Source: UBA4844 sp050943255 (GTDB lineage Bacteria > Bacillota > Syntrophomonadia > Syntrophomonadales > Syntrophomonadaceae). Taken from it: a stretch of DNA of 29,062 nt. Positions within the stretch are counted from its first letter, which is position 1. Every line of letters starts with the position of its first letter. Under the pieces are notes generated by a model that made no database searches, was not told the origin of the DNA, and worked only from the letters and a program-made list of their open reading frames with translations. Shown here piece by piece: positions 23,164 to 29,062 of the stretch. The DNA lies in contig JBMNOV010000022.1 of assembly GCA_050943255.1 (NCBI GenBank), forward strand, positions 1-29,062. Direction: 5' to 3'. Position numbers and translations under genes: made by a program.

Positions 23164-23532
23164 CTACAGGACTTCTGGGGCCAGGGATACTATTTTCATA
23201 TAATTCTTTTCCCTTAATTCTCTAGCTACAGGTCCGAAAATACGAGTACCCCTGGGATTATGATTGTCATCAATAATTACGGCTGCATTTTCTGAAAAAG
23301 CTATATATGAACCGTCGGCACGTCTAATTTCTTTTTTTGTTCGAACTATTACAGCCTTAACCACATCACCTTTTTTAACTACTCCACCAGGAGATGCTTC
23401 TTTAACACTCGCAATAATAACATCCCCCACGGTAGCATACCTTCTAGTCGAACCACCCGGTATTTTTATACACAATATCTTTTTAGCCCCGGTGTTATCT
23501 CCGACCTGAAGGATTGTTTCTTGTTGGATCAC
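23164..23532 (-). CDS. rplN: 50S ribosomal protein L14
   Basis: L14 lies at the subunit interface and binds the silencing factor RsfS. The full 122-residue chain is present: MIQQETILQVGDNTGAKKI, GGVVKKGDVVKAVIVRTKKE and the terminal GPVARELREKNYMKIVSLAPEVL read in parts. The start is GTG at 23532. Confidence 0.98.
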   Translation of the reverse strand: MIQQETILQVGDNTGAKKILCIKIPGGSTRRYATVGDVIIASVKEASPGGVVKKGDVVKAVIVRTKKEIRRADGSYIAFSENAAVIIDDNHNPRGTRIFGPVARELREKNYMKIVSLAPEVL

Positions 23533-23561
23533 GGCTTTAACCTCCCTTCAAATTCCAGAAC

Positions 23562-23831
23562 TTATTCTAATGTCTCAGCCCTGCGAATAATTTCCACTAG
23601 CCGCCATCTCTTATCTTTACTTAGGGGGCGTGTTTCCATAATTTTCACAACATCACCGATTTTAGCTTCATTATTCTCATCATGAGCCTTATATTTTTTG
23701 CTGGTTCTAATCGTCTTTTTATAAAGAGGATGTTGTTTTACAGTTTCTACACTAACAGTTATGGTTTTATCCATTTTGTCACTATAGACCGTTCCCATCC
23801 TTACTTTCCTGATACCACGATTATCGGCCAC
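23562..23831 (-). CDS. rpsQ: 30S ribosomal protein S17
   Basis: An OB-fold primary binder of 16S rRNA. RKVRMGTVYSDKMDKTITVS, HPLYKKTIRTSKKYKAHDE and the METRPLSKDKRWRLVEI end are present in 89 residues. A 52-base gap separates it from rpmC, larger than most gaps of the cluster, without an evident hairpin. Confidence 0.98.
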   Translation of the reverse strand: MADNRGIRKVRMGTVYSDKMDKTITVSVETVKQHPLYKKTIRTSKKYKAHDENNEAKIGDVVKIMETRPLSKDKRWRLVEIIRRAETLE

Positions 23832-23883
23832 CCGTAGACCTCCCTTATATACTTTTTCATTGTTAATTATCTAATATGGCTAA

Positions 23884-24099
23884 TTAAATATTTTTCTTGG
23901 CAATTTCTCTCTGTCTTAATAAAGTCTTACACCTAGCGATATTTTTTCTTACATCCTTTATTCGCATCGGATTATCTAATTGTCCAGTTGCCAGCTGAAA
24001 TCTAAGATTAAATAACTCCTCTTTATAATCTGAAACCTTTTTGTTTAATTCTTCGTCGGTTAGCTCCCTCATCTTCTTAGCTATCACTAACCTCACCAC
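23884..24099 (-). CDS. rpmC: 50S ribosomal protein L29; start uncertain
   Basis: A two-helix protein near the tunnel exit, where the signal recognition particle and trigger factor dock. MRELTDEELNKKVSDYKEEL, NLRFQLATGQLDNPMRIKDV and the KNIARCKTLLRQRE end identify it. The frame opens with GTG GTG inside the end of rplP (23-base overlap). Later starts at GTG 24087 or at the ATG of KKMREL would give more typical lengths of 67 or 62 residues. None has a clear binding site, which suggests translational coupling to rplP. Confidence 0.96.
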   Translation of the reverse strand: MVRLVIAKKMRELTDEELNKKVSDYKEELFNLRFQLATGQLDNPMRIKDVRKNIARCKTLLRQREIAKKNI

Positions 24100-24511
24100 C
24101 CATTTCTTCTCTTTTTACAAATTTACACTTAATCGGTAACTTATGCGCCGCCAATCTCATAGCTTCGCGGGCTATTTCCTCATCAACCCCAGATAGTTCG
24201 AACATAACACGTCCCGGCTTAACAACTGCTACCCAGTGCTCAGGAGAACCCTTGCCTTTACCCATACGGGTTTCAGCTGGTTTTACCGTGAGCGGGCGAT
24301 CGGGAAAAATTTTAATCCACATTTTTCCGCCCCTTTTAACATGGCGGTTAATAGCAATACGAGCTGCTTCTATTTGTCTATTAGTAATCCAGGCAGCTTC
24401 AAGAGCCTGTAAGCCGTAATCACCATAAGAAACTGTATTTCCTTTGTTAGCTTTGCCCTTAAGATCGGGGCGATGTTGTTTTCTATGTTTAATCCTTTTT
24501 GGGGTAAGCAT
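24077..24511 (-). CDS. rplP: 50S ribosomal protein L16
   Basis: L16 reaches towards the peptidyl-transferase centre and A-site tRNA. KRIKHRKQHRPDLKGKANKG, RHVKRGGKMWIKIFPDRPLT, MGKGKGSPEHWVAVVKPGR and the terminal PIKCKFV block are present in 144 residues. Its start overlaps the rpsC stop by one base. Confidence 0.98.
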   Translation of the reverse strand: MLTPKRIKHRKQHRPDLKGKANKGNTVSYGDYGLQALEAAWITNRQIEAARIAINRHVKRGGKMWIKIFPDRPLTVKPAETRMGKGKGSPEHWVAVVKPGRVMFELSGVDEEIAREAMRLAAHKLPIKCKFVKREEMGGEVSDS

Positions 24512-25185
24512 TATTTCTCTGCCTCCTCCACTACATTCTGTTTAGGTCTCTGTTTTGCTTCCGGCATTATTTCTCCACGGTTAATCCACACTTTAATTCC
24601 AATTTTCCCGTAAGTAGTATTAGCTTCGGCAAAACCATAATCAACATCTGCTCTTAGTGTATGCAGGGGTACTTTGCCTTCGGAATACCATTCCGTTCTT
24701 GCTATTTCAGCCCCACCTAGGCGACCGGATATCATAACTTTTATGCCAACTCCACCAGTACGCATAGTTCTTCCTACCGTCTGTTTCATAGCTCGGCGAA
24801 ATGATACCCTTTTTTCCAGCTGTTGCGCAATATTTTCAGCTACAATCTGAGCATCTAATTCCGGCTTTTTTATTTCCTGAATATTAATGTTAATATTTTT
24901 GCCGGTCATTGCTATTAACTTAGCTTTTAGTTTTTCAACTTCGGTTCCGCCCCGACCAATAATTATTCCGGGCTTGGCAGTATGAATGGTTACCCGTACT
25001 CGGTTACCTGTTCTTTGTATTTCGACCTTGGATATACCAGCCGTATAAAAATTATCTTTAATGTACTGCCTTACTTTATAGTCTTCATGGATTAAATCAG
25101 TATATTCCCGATCAGCATACCAATTAGAATCCCAATCTCTGATAATCCCAATTCTGAACCCCTTAGGATGTACCTTTTGACCCAC
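24511..25185 (-). CDS. rpsC: 30S ribosomal protein S3
   Basis: S3 forms the mRNA entry channel and has helicase activity with S4 and S5. The N-terminal MGQKVHPKGFRIGIIRDWDS, a type-2 KH domain with GRGG at about residues 78-81 (KPGIIIGRGGTEVEKL), and the C-terminal GRLGGAEIARTEWYSEGKVP are complete. It is 224 residues, with one-base overlaps at both ends. Confidence 0.98.
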   Translation of the reverse strand: MGQKVHPKGFRIGIIRDWDSNWYADREYTDLIHEDYKVRQYIKDNFYTAGISKVEIQRTGNRVRVTIHTAKPGIIIGRGGTEVEKLKAKLIAMTGKNININIQEIKKPELDAQIVAENIAQQLEKRVSFRRAMKQTVGRTMRTGGVGIKVMISGRLGGAEIARTEWYSEGKVPLHTLRADVDYGFAEANTTYGKIGIKVWINRGEIMPEAKQRPKQNVVEEAEK

Positions 25186-25526
25186 TATTTAGCCTCCTTT
25201 TCCCTGAGTACAACGGTTATATGGCTAGTCCGGTGCCGCCTAACATCTGCTCTACCGTAACCCCTGGGCCTCATCCTCTTTATTGTGGGCCCTTCATCCA
25301 CATAGATTTCCGAAATAAATAATTCGTCGGTATCCATGTCATAATTATGCTCCGCATTAGCTATGGCTGATTTTAATACTTTATTAATCAAGGGAGCAGA
25401 TTTTTTATTGGTATATCTCAGAATGCCGATAGCTTCATCAATATTCTTACCTCTTACCAGATCAGCCACCTGACGTGCCTTATAAGGAGCTACTCTCAGG
25501 TAACGTGCAACTGCTCTGGATTCCAT
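25185..25526 (-). CDS. rplV: 50S ribosomal protein L22
   Basis: L22 sends a hairpin into the exit tunnel at the macrolide constriction. RYLRVAPYKARQVADLVRGK at the start and the tunnel loop DEGPTIKRMRPRGYGRADVR are intact, with no sign of the loop insertions seen in macrolide-resistant strains. It has 113 residues. Confidence 0.98.
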   Translation of the reverse strand: MESRAVARYLRVAPYKARQVADLVRGKNIDEAIGILRYTNKKSAPLINKVLKSAIANAEHNYDMDTDELFISEIYVDEGPTIKRMRPRGYGRADVRRHRTSHITVVLREKEAK

Positions 25527-25548
25527 ATTTCATATTCCTCCTTCCTAC

Positions 25549-25833
25549 CTACCTGGATCTACTGGTCTTTTCATTCTTACCAGCATGTCCTCTAAAGGTT
25601 CTGGTAGGGGCAAATTCACCTAGCTTCATACCTACCATATCTTCAGTTATATATACTGGGATATGTCTGCGTCCATCATGAACCGCCAAAGTATGCCCAA
25701 TCATTTGCGGCATTATGGTCGACCGCCGGGACCAGGTCTTAATTACCTTTTTCTGTCCACTTTCATTCATCTGTTCAACCTTGGCTAATAGCTTTTCTTC
25801 ACAATAAGGTCCTTTTTTCAATGACCTGCTCAT
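25549..25833 (-). CDS. rpsS: 30S ribosomal protein S19
   Basis: S19 sits in the head of the 30S subunit beside S13. SRSLKKGPYCEEKLLAKVEQ, TWSRRSTIMPQMIGHTLAVH and KLGEFAPTRTFRGHAG are present in 94 residues, the usual length. Confidence 0.98.
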   Translation of the reverse strand: MSRSLKKGPYCEEKLLAKVEQMNESGQKKVIKTWSRRSTIMPQMIGHTLAVHDGRRHIPVYITEDMVGMKLGEFAPTRTFRGHAGKNEKTSRSR

Positions 25834-25846
25834 TTATAGACCTCCT

Positions 25847-26671
25847 TTATTTGCGTTTCCGCACAATCATCCGGTCGGATGGCTTCTTCTTACGAGTGGT
25901 ACCACCAATAGCAATCTTACCCCAGGGAGAAACCGGATATTTCCTTCCTACTGGCGCCCGCCCTTCACCACCACCGTGTGGATGGTCGGTCGGGTTCATA
26001 ACTGACCCTCTAACCGTAGGTCTGATTCCCAACCAACGAGACCGTCCGGCTTTGCCTATAGTTATATTCTCATGATCAAGGTTACCGACCTGGCCAATGC
26101 TGGCTCGGCAGTTAAGATGAATGAGACGTACTTCTCCAGATGGCAAACGTACATGGGCATAGGAACCTTCCTTAGCCATTAGCTGAGCTACTGCACCAGC
26201 CGATCGTACTAACTGTGCACCTTTACCCGGCTTGAGCTCTATATTATGGATCAGTGTACCGACTGGTATATCTTTTAATCGCAGTGCATTACCGACCTTA
26301 ATATCAGCTTCAGGTCCAGATTCTACAATATCACCAACTTTTAAGTTATTAGGTGCTATTATATAGGCCTTATGTCCATCCGCATAGTGAAGCAATGCTA
26401 TATTAGCAGAACGATTCGGGTCATATTCAATAGCTGCTACTTTGGCAGGAACATTATCTTTAATACGCTTAAAATCAATTATCCGATAGAGCCGCTTGTG
26501 CCCCCCACCGCGATGTCTTACTGTTAATTTACCTCTGACATTTCTGCCGCCAGTCTTTCTAATCGGTGCAGTAAGCTTTTTCTCCGGTTCTTTCTTGGTT
26601 ATTTCCTCGAAAGTCATCACCGTCATTTGCCTTCTGCTTGGTGTTATAGGCTTGTATTTTTTTATGCCCAT
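25847..26671 (-). CDS. rplB: 50S ribosomal protein L2
   Basis: The most conserved large-subunit protein, needed for subunit joining and peptidyl transfer. Landmarks are KKYKPITPSRRQMTVMTFEE, GGHKRLYRIIDFKR, and the C-terminal RPTVRGSVMNPTDHPHGGGE, whose histidine (DHPHGGG) is essential. The full length of 274 residues is present. Confidence 0.99.
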   Translation of the reverse strand: MGIKKYKPITPSRRQMTVMTFEEITKKEPEKKLTAPIRKTGGRNVRGKLTVRHRGGGHKRLYRIIDFKRIKDNVPAKVAAIEYDPNRSANIALLHYADGHKAYIIAPNNLKVGDIVESGPEADIKVGNALRLKDIPVGTLIHNIELKPGKGAQLVRSAGAVAQLMAKEGSYAHVRLPSGEVRLIHLNCRASIGQVGNLDHENITIGKAGRSRWLGIRPTVRGSVMNPTDHPHGGGEGRAPVGRKYPVSPWGKIAIGGTTRKKKPSDRMIVRKRK

Positions 26672-26710
26672 TTGTAATTTTCCCTCCTTAAACAGCGCAA
26701 ACTCTATTTT

Positions 26711-26998
26711 TTACATACCTTCAAAAAGACGTATCTTTTCCCCTGGCTTTAAGGTGACGACTGCCTTCTTCCGGTTAGAAGTGCGACCTACAAACCGGCC
26801 AACCCGCTTTATCTTGCCTTTTACATTAATTGTATTGACACTGACAACTTTTACATTAAATATGCTCTCAATAGCTTTTTTGATCTCAGTTTTATTAGCA
26901 CTGCGATGAACTATAAAAGTATATTTGTTATCTTCTAAAAGGTTCATAGATTTTTCAGTTACAACCGGCTTAATAATTACATCCCTGTAGTCTTTCAT
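26711..26998 (-). CDS. rplW: 50S ribosomal protein L23
   Basis: Docking site for trigger factor and the signal recognition particle at the tunnel exit. DVIIKPVVTEKSMNLLEDNK, FIVHRSANKTEIKKAIESIF, NVKVVSVNTINVKGK and the RVGRFVGRTSNRKKAVVTL block are all present in 95 residues. Its ATG overlaps the rplD stop by one base. Confidence 0.98.
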   Translation of the reverse strand: MKDYRDVIIKPVVTEKSMNLLEDNKYTFIVHRSANKTEIKKAIESIFNVKVVSVNTINVKGKIKRVGRFVGRTSNRKKAVVTLKPGEKIRLFEGM

Positions 26999-27621
26999 TA
27001 TGCATATACCTCCTCAACCCTGGTAACTGCATCCTGAGTAATAAGTAGGGTATCATAATTTAGCAAGTCATAAACATTTATAAAGTCAGCTCTTAATGTT
27101 TTTACTCCGGGGATGTTGCGAGCCGATTTTACAATATTGGGATCCCAGTTGGATATTACCAACAAAGTCTTATTACCACTATGCAATGATTGCAAAGTTT
27201 TTACCATAAGCTTAGTTTTAGGTTCATCCATCTTGAGCTCATTCACCACTATAATATTATTATCTAAAACTTTGCTCGAAAGAGCAGATTTCATAGCTAA
27301 TCTTCTAACTTTTTGTGGCAACCTGTATGAATAATCTCTGGGTTTGGGGCCAAAGGCAATGCCACCACCAGCCCATATCGGATTACGCCTGCTTCCTACC
27401 CGTGCCCTACCAGTTCCTTTTTGTCTCCAAGGTTTCTTACCGCTCCCGCTCACTTCAGCCCTCGTCTTACTTGATGATGTCCCAACTCTTTTATTGGCCA
27501 TTTGCATCTTAACAAATTCATACATAACAACTTTATTAGGTTTTATTCCAAAAACCTTGTCGTTTAACTCAACTTCTCCAATTTGGGCCCCACCCATGTC
27601 ATATAACGCTACTTTAGGCAC
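26998..27621 (-). CDS. rplD: 50S ribosomal protein L4
   Basis: L4 lines the exit tunnel and in some bacteria represses the S10 operon. The extended loop (SGSGKKPWRQKGTGRARVGS, WAGGGIAFGPKPRDYSY) is intact. It has 207 residues and a GTG start at 27621 with AAGGAGG 8 bases upstream. Confidence 0.98.
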   Translation of the reverse strand: MPKVALYDMGGAQIGEVELNDKVFGIKPNKVVMYEFVKMQMANKRVGTSSSKTRAEVSGSGKKPWRQKGTGRARVGSRRNPIWAGGGIAFGPKPRDYSYRLPQKVRRLAMKSALSSKVLDNNIIVVNELKMDEPKTKLMVKTLQSLHSGNKTLLVISNWDPNIVKSARNIPGVKTLRADFINVYDLLNYDTLLITQDAVTRVEEVYA

Positions 27622-27645
27622 TTCCTTTACCTCCTTTGTAGTTAA

Positions 27646-28284
27646 CTATGCCTTTGCTGAATCTTTAATTATTACCAGACCTTTTCTGGGCCCTGGAATT
27701 GCTCCTTTGATCAGGATAAGATTACTTTCCGGATAGACTTTTACCACCTTTAAGCCCCGCACAGTTACCCTTTCTCCTCCGAGTCTGCCAGGAAGTTTTC
27801 TACCTTTAAATACCCGAGCCGGCCCCTTTGCCCCTAATGATCCTGGTCGACGATGATATTTCGATCCATGACCCATGGACCCACGAGCAAAATTATGTCT
27901 TTTAACACCACCGGCAAAGCCTTTACCTTTTGAGGTGCCAATAATATCTACCGTGTCTCCGGGGTTGAATACATCAGCCTTAATTTCCTGACCAAGCTCG
28001 TAGGCTTGGAGATCCTTAACCCTAAATTCTTTTATATAACGCAGGGGTCTTACATTAGCTTTCTTAAAGTGACCCCTGGCTGGCTTGTTTACCTGCTTTT
28101 CTTTCAGGTTGTAAAAGCCTACCTGGATAGCGTTATAGCCATCAGTATCTATAGTTTTCTTTTGTAGTACTGTACACGGACCAGCTTCTACTATAGTTAC
28201 CGGTACAGCTTGATCATTCTCATCAAAAATCTGAGTCATTCCAATCTTAATTCCCATAATAGCTTTGTTTATATTCGAAGACAC
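27646..28284 (-). CDS. rplC: 50S ribosomal protein L3
   Basis: An early 50S assembly protein reaching the peptidyl-transferase centre. KIGMTQIFDENDQAVPVTIV, GTSKGKGFAGGVKRHNFARG and SMGHGSKYHRRPGSLGA mark it. GTG at 28284 is preferred because AGGAGG lies 8 bases upstream; a TTG one codon earlier and the ATG at 28257 are alternatives. The first form gives a slightly long N-terminus (about 10 residues before MGIKIG). A structured gap separates it from rpsJ. Confidence 0.97.
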   Translation of the reverse strand: MSSNINKAIMGIKIGMTQIFDENDQAVPVTIVEAGPCTVLQKKTIDTDGYNAIQVGFYNLKEKQVNKPARGHFKKANVRPLRYIKEFRVKDLQAYELGQEIKADVFNPGDTVDIIGTSKGKGFAGGVKRHNFARGSMGHGSKYHRRPGSLGAKGPARVFKGRKLPGRLGGERVTVRGLKVVKVYPESNLILIKGAIPGPRKGLVIIKDSAKA

Positions 28285-28287
28285 CAA

Positions 28288-28424
28288 AACTACCTCCTAG
28301 TTGTGATTTCTCTTAGCGATTGGTTGGCAGTGGGGCATCCAACTTCACTTCATCTTTCCCGGAAATTATTTGCCGCTAAAGCAATTAAAATGCCCCCAAA
28401 TCGCTTTAGCACCGGTATTCACAC
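28288..28424 (-). promoter_or_regulatory. Structured RNA segment between rpsJ and rplC
   Basis: This 137-base gap is the longest inside the S10-spc-alpha gene run, where most neighbours overlap or lie within about 50 bases. Perfect complementary pairs in it are GCTAAAGC (28403-28410) with GCTTTAGC (28375-28382), GGGGCAT (28390-28396) with ATGCCCC (28332-28338), and GCGATT (28399-28404) with AATCGC (28316-28321). The first and third compete for the same bases, so two alternative folds are possible. It ends at the rplC binding site. Function as an autoregulatory leader is inferred. Confidence 0.5.
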
Positions 28425-28736
28425 CTATAACTTGATTTCTATATCTACTCCTGATGGCAGGTCTAAATGCATAAGAGCATCAATGGTCCTGGGGTTAGGG
28501 TCTAATATATCTATCAACCTTTTATGGGTTCGCATTTCAAATTGCTCCCTGGAGTCTTTATTAACATGGGGGGATCTCAGTATCGTATATATACTCTTTT
28601 CCGTAGGAAGAGGTATAGGTCCAGAAACGTTTGCCCCATTTTTCTTAGCTGTTTCCACAATTTTTTGTGATGATTGATCTAAAAGCTTATGATCAAACGC
28701 CTTAAGTCTAATTCTTACCTTTTGCTGGCTGCTCAC
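28425..28736 (-). CDS. rpsJ: 30S ribosomal protein S10 (NusE)
   Basis: S10 is a 30S head protein and, as NusE, joins antitermination complexes with NusB. QKVRIRLKAFDHKLLDQS, the GANVSGPIPLPTEKSIYTIL loop, and HKRLIDILDPNPRTIDALMH identify it. It has 103 residues. GTG at 28736 has AAGGAGG 8 bases upstream. It opens the S10 block. Confidence 0.98.
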   Translation of the reverse strand: MSSQQKVRIRLKAFDHKLLDQSSQKIVETAKKNGANVSGPIPLPTEKSIYTILRSPHVNKDSREQFEMRTHKRLIDILDPNPRTIDALMHLDLPSGVDIEIKL

Positions 28737-28829
28737 GCAGTTAACCTCCTTAAATTGGCTTATATTAGTACACGTCGCCAGGTGTGTTAATATTTACGCT
28801 TCTTCGGTTATAAAAGGCCTTCACCTTTG

Positions 28830-28883
28830 GATGATTATATTTTGCCGGGAGGAAGATTCATCCCCCCGGTTACTTTAATCATC
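28830..28883 (-). promoter_or_regulatory. Two-part hairpin between tuf and rpsJ
   Basis: Directly after the tuf stop, GATGATT (28877-28883) pairs with AATCATC (28830-28836), and inside it CCGGGGGGA (28861-28869) pairs with TCCTCCCGG (28845-28853) with one G-T. The stem is strong, but no T tract follows, so it is not a classical terminator. A TATAAT overlaps the lower arm (28834-28839) without a good -35. It may be an mRNA processing or leader structure for the S10 block. Confidence 0.45.
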
Positions 28884-29062
28884 TTACAAGCTGGTAACTA
28901 CGCCAGCCCCTACAGTCCTTCCACCTTCACGTATTGCGAAGCGCAGTCCTTCTTCTATTGCTATTGGGGTTATTAATTCTATTGCCATCTGGACATTGTC
29001 ACCCGGCATTACCATTTCTACTCCTTCGGGCAGTTGGATTATTCCGGTTACATCTGTTGTCC
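28884..29062 (-). CDS. tuf: Elongation factor Tu, C-terminal part (cut by window end)
   Basis: The last 58 residues are visible: TTDVTGIIQLPEGVEMVMPG, DNVQMAIELITPIAIEEGLR, FAIREGGRTVGAGVVTSL, all from domain 3, which binds the aminoacyl end of tRNA. The TAA stop is at 28884-28886. The GTPase domain lies beyond the window. The order tuf-rpsJ is the common one for Firmicutes, where the str operon precedes S10. Confidence 0.97.
   Translation of the reverse strand, partial: TTDVTGIIQLPEGVEMVMPGDNVQMAIELITPIAIEEGLRFAIREGGRTVGAGVVTSL

Noticed and set aside
26496..26909. Long plus-strand frame opposite rplB and rplW (also 28210-28677 opposite rplC/rpsJ)
   Set aside because: These are antisense shadows of strongly conserved ribosomal genes; they lack binding sites and family features.
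28737..28840. Promoter for the S10 operon at the TATAAT near 28834
   Set aside because: No acceptable -35 lies at 16-18 bases; the box overlaps a strong stem, so it is only mentioned with that structure.
1..29062. CRISPR arrays, tRNA or rRNA genes, prophage or defence genes
   Set aside because: No regularly spaced repeats, tRNA or rRNA segments, or phage or defence genes were seen on either strand.

Overview
The window reads as a low-to-mid GC Clostridia-type Firmicute chromosome, probably from a salt- or alkali-tolerant anaerobe. Three things support this: the spc/alpha ribosomal block ends in the Firmicute order rpoA-rplQ-ecfA1-ecfA2-ecfT-truA-rplM-rpsI-cwlD, a KOW-domain gene sits between map and infA, and a c-di-AMP riboswitch precedes an ectoine operon. 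The genus cannot be fixed from the sequence alone. Every recognised gene except the IS fragment at the left edge is on the minus strand, so transcription runs from right to left.

Left accessory part (1-5500). The 3' end of an IS3-family element occupies 1-126. A 34-codon reading frame with a good ribosome binding site follows on the minus strand (239-343). Next come ectC, ectB and ectA (516-2819; transcription order A-B-C), which convert aspartate semialdehyde to the compatible solute ectoine. Upstream of ectA lie a terminator (2979-3017) and a ydaO-type c-di-AMP riboswitch (3056-3161), so the operon appears to be controlled by the osmotic second messenger. An NhaA Na+/H+ antiporter follows (3560-4891). 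The remainder to about 5500 is AT-rich, with possible decayed gene fragments.

Middle part (5500-8960). This holds the AmmeMemoRadiSam set, made of a radical SAM enzyme and a fused Memo-AMMECR1 protein, and then the germination-type amidase CwlD. A strong terminator at 8922-8953 closes the rplM-rpsI unit.

Right part (8960-29062). This is one near-continuous run of translation genes. rplM-rpsI has its own promoter and an L13-type leader. Upstream lie truA, the ECF transporter energising module, the alpha/spc block (rplQ, rpoA, rpsD, rpsK, rpsM, rpmJ, infA, KOW, map, adk, secY, rplO to rplN) and the S10 block (rpsQ to rpsJ). The window ends inside tuf. Many genes overlap by 1-23 bases, which suggests translational coupling. 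Structured RNA segments lie between tuf and rpsJ and between rpsJ and rplC.

The points most worth a second look are an EctC whose expected iron-ligand histidine reads as glutamine, the odd translation start of ectA, the rpsJ-rplC leader-like RNA, and the small gene downstream of ectC. No wholly new multi-gene system was identified. The closest to a poorly understood one is AmmeMemoRadiSam.
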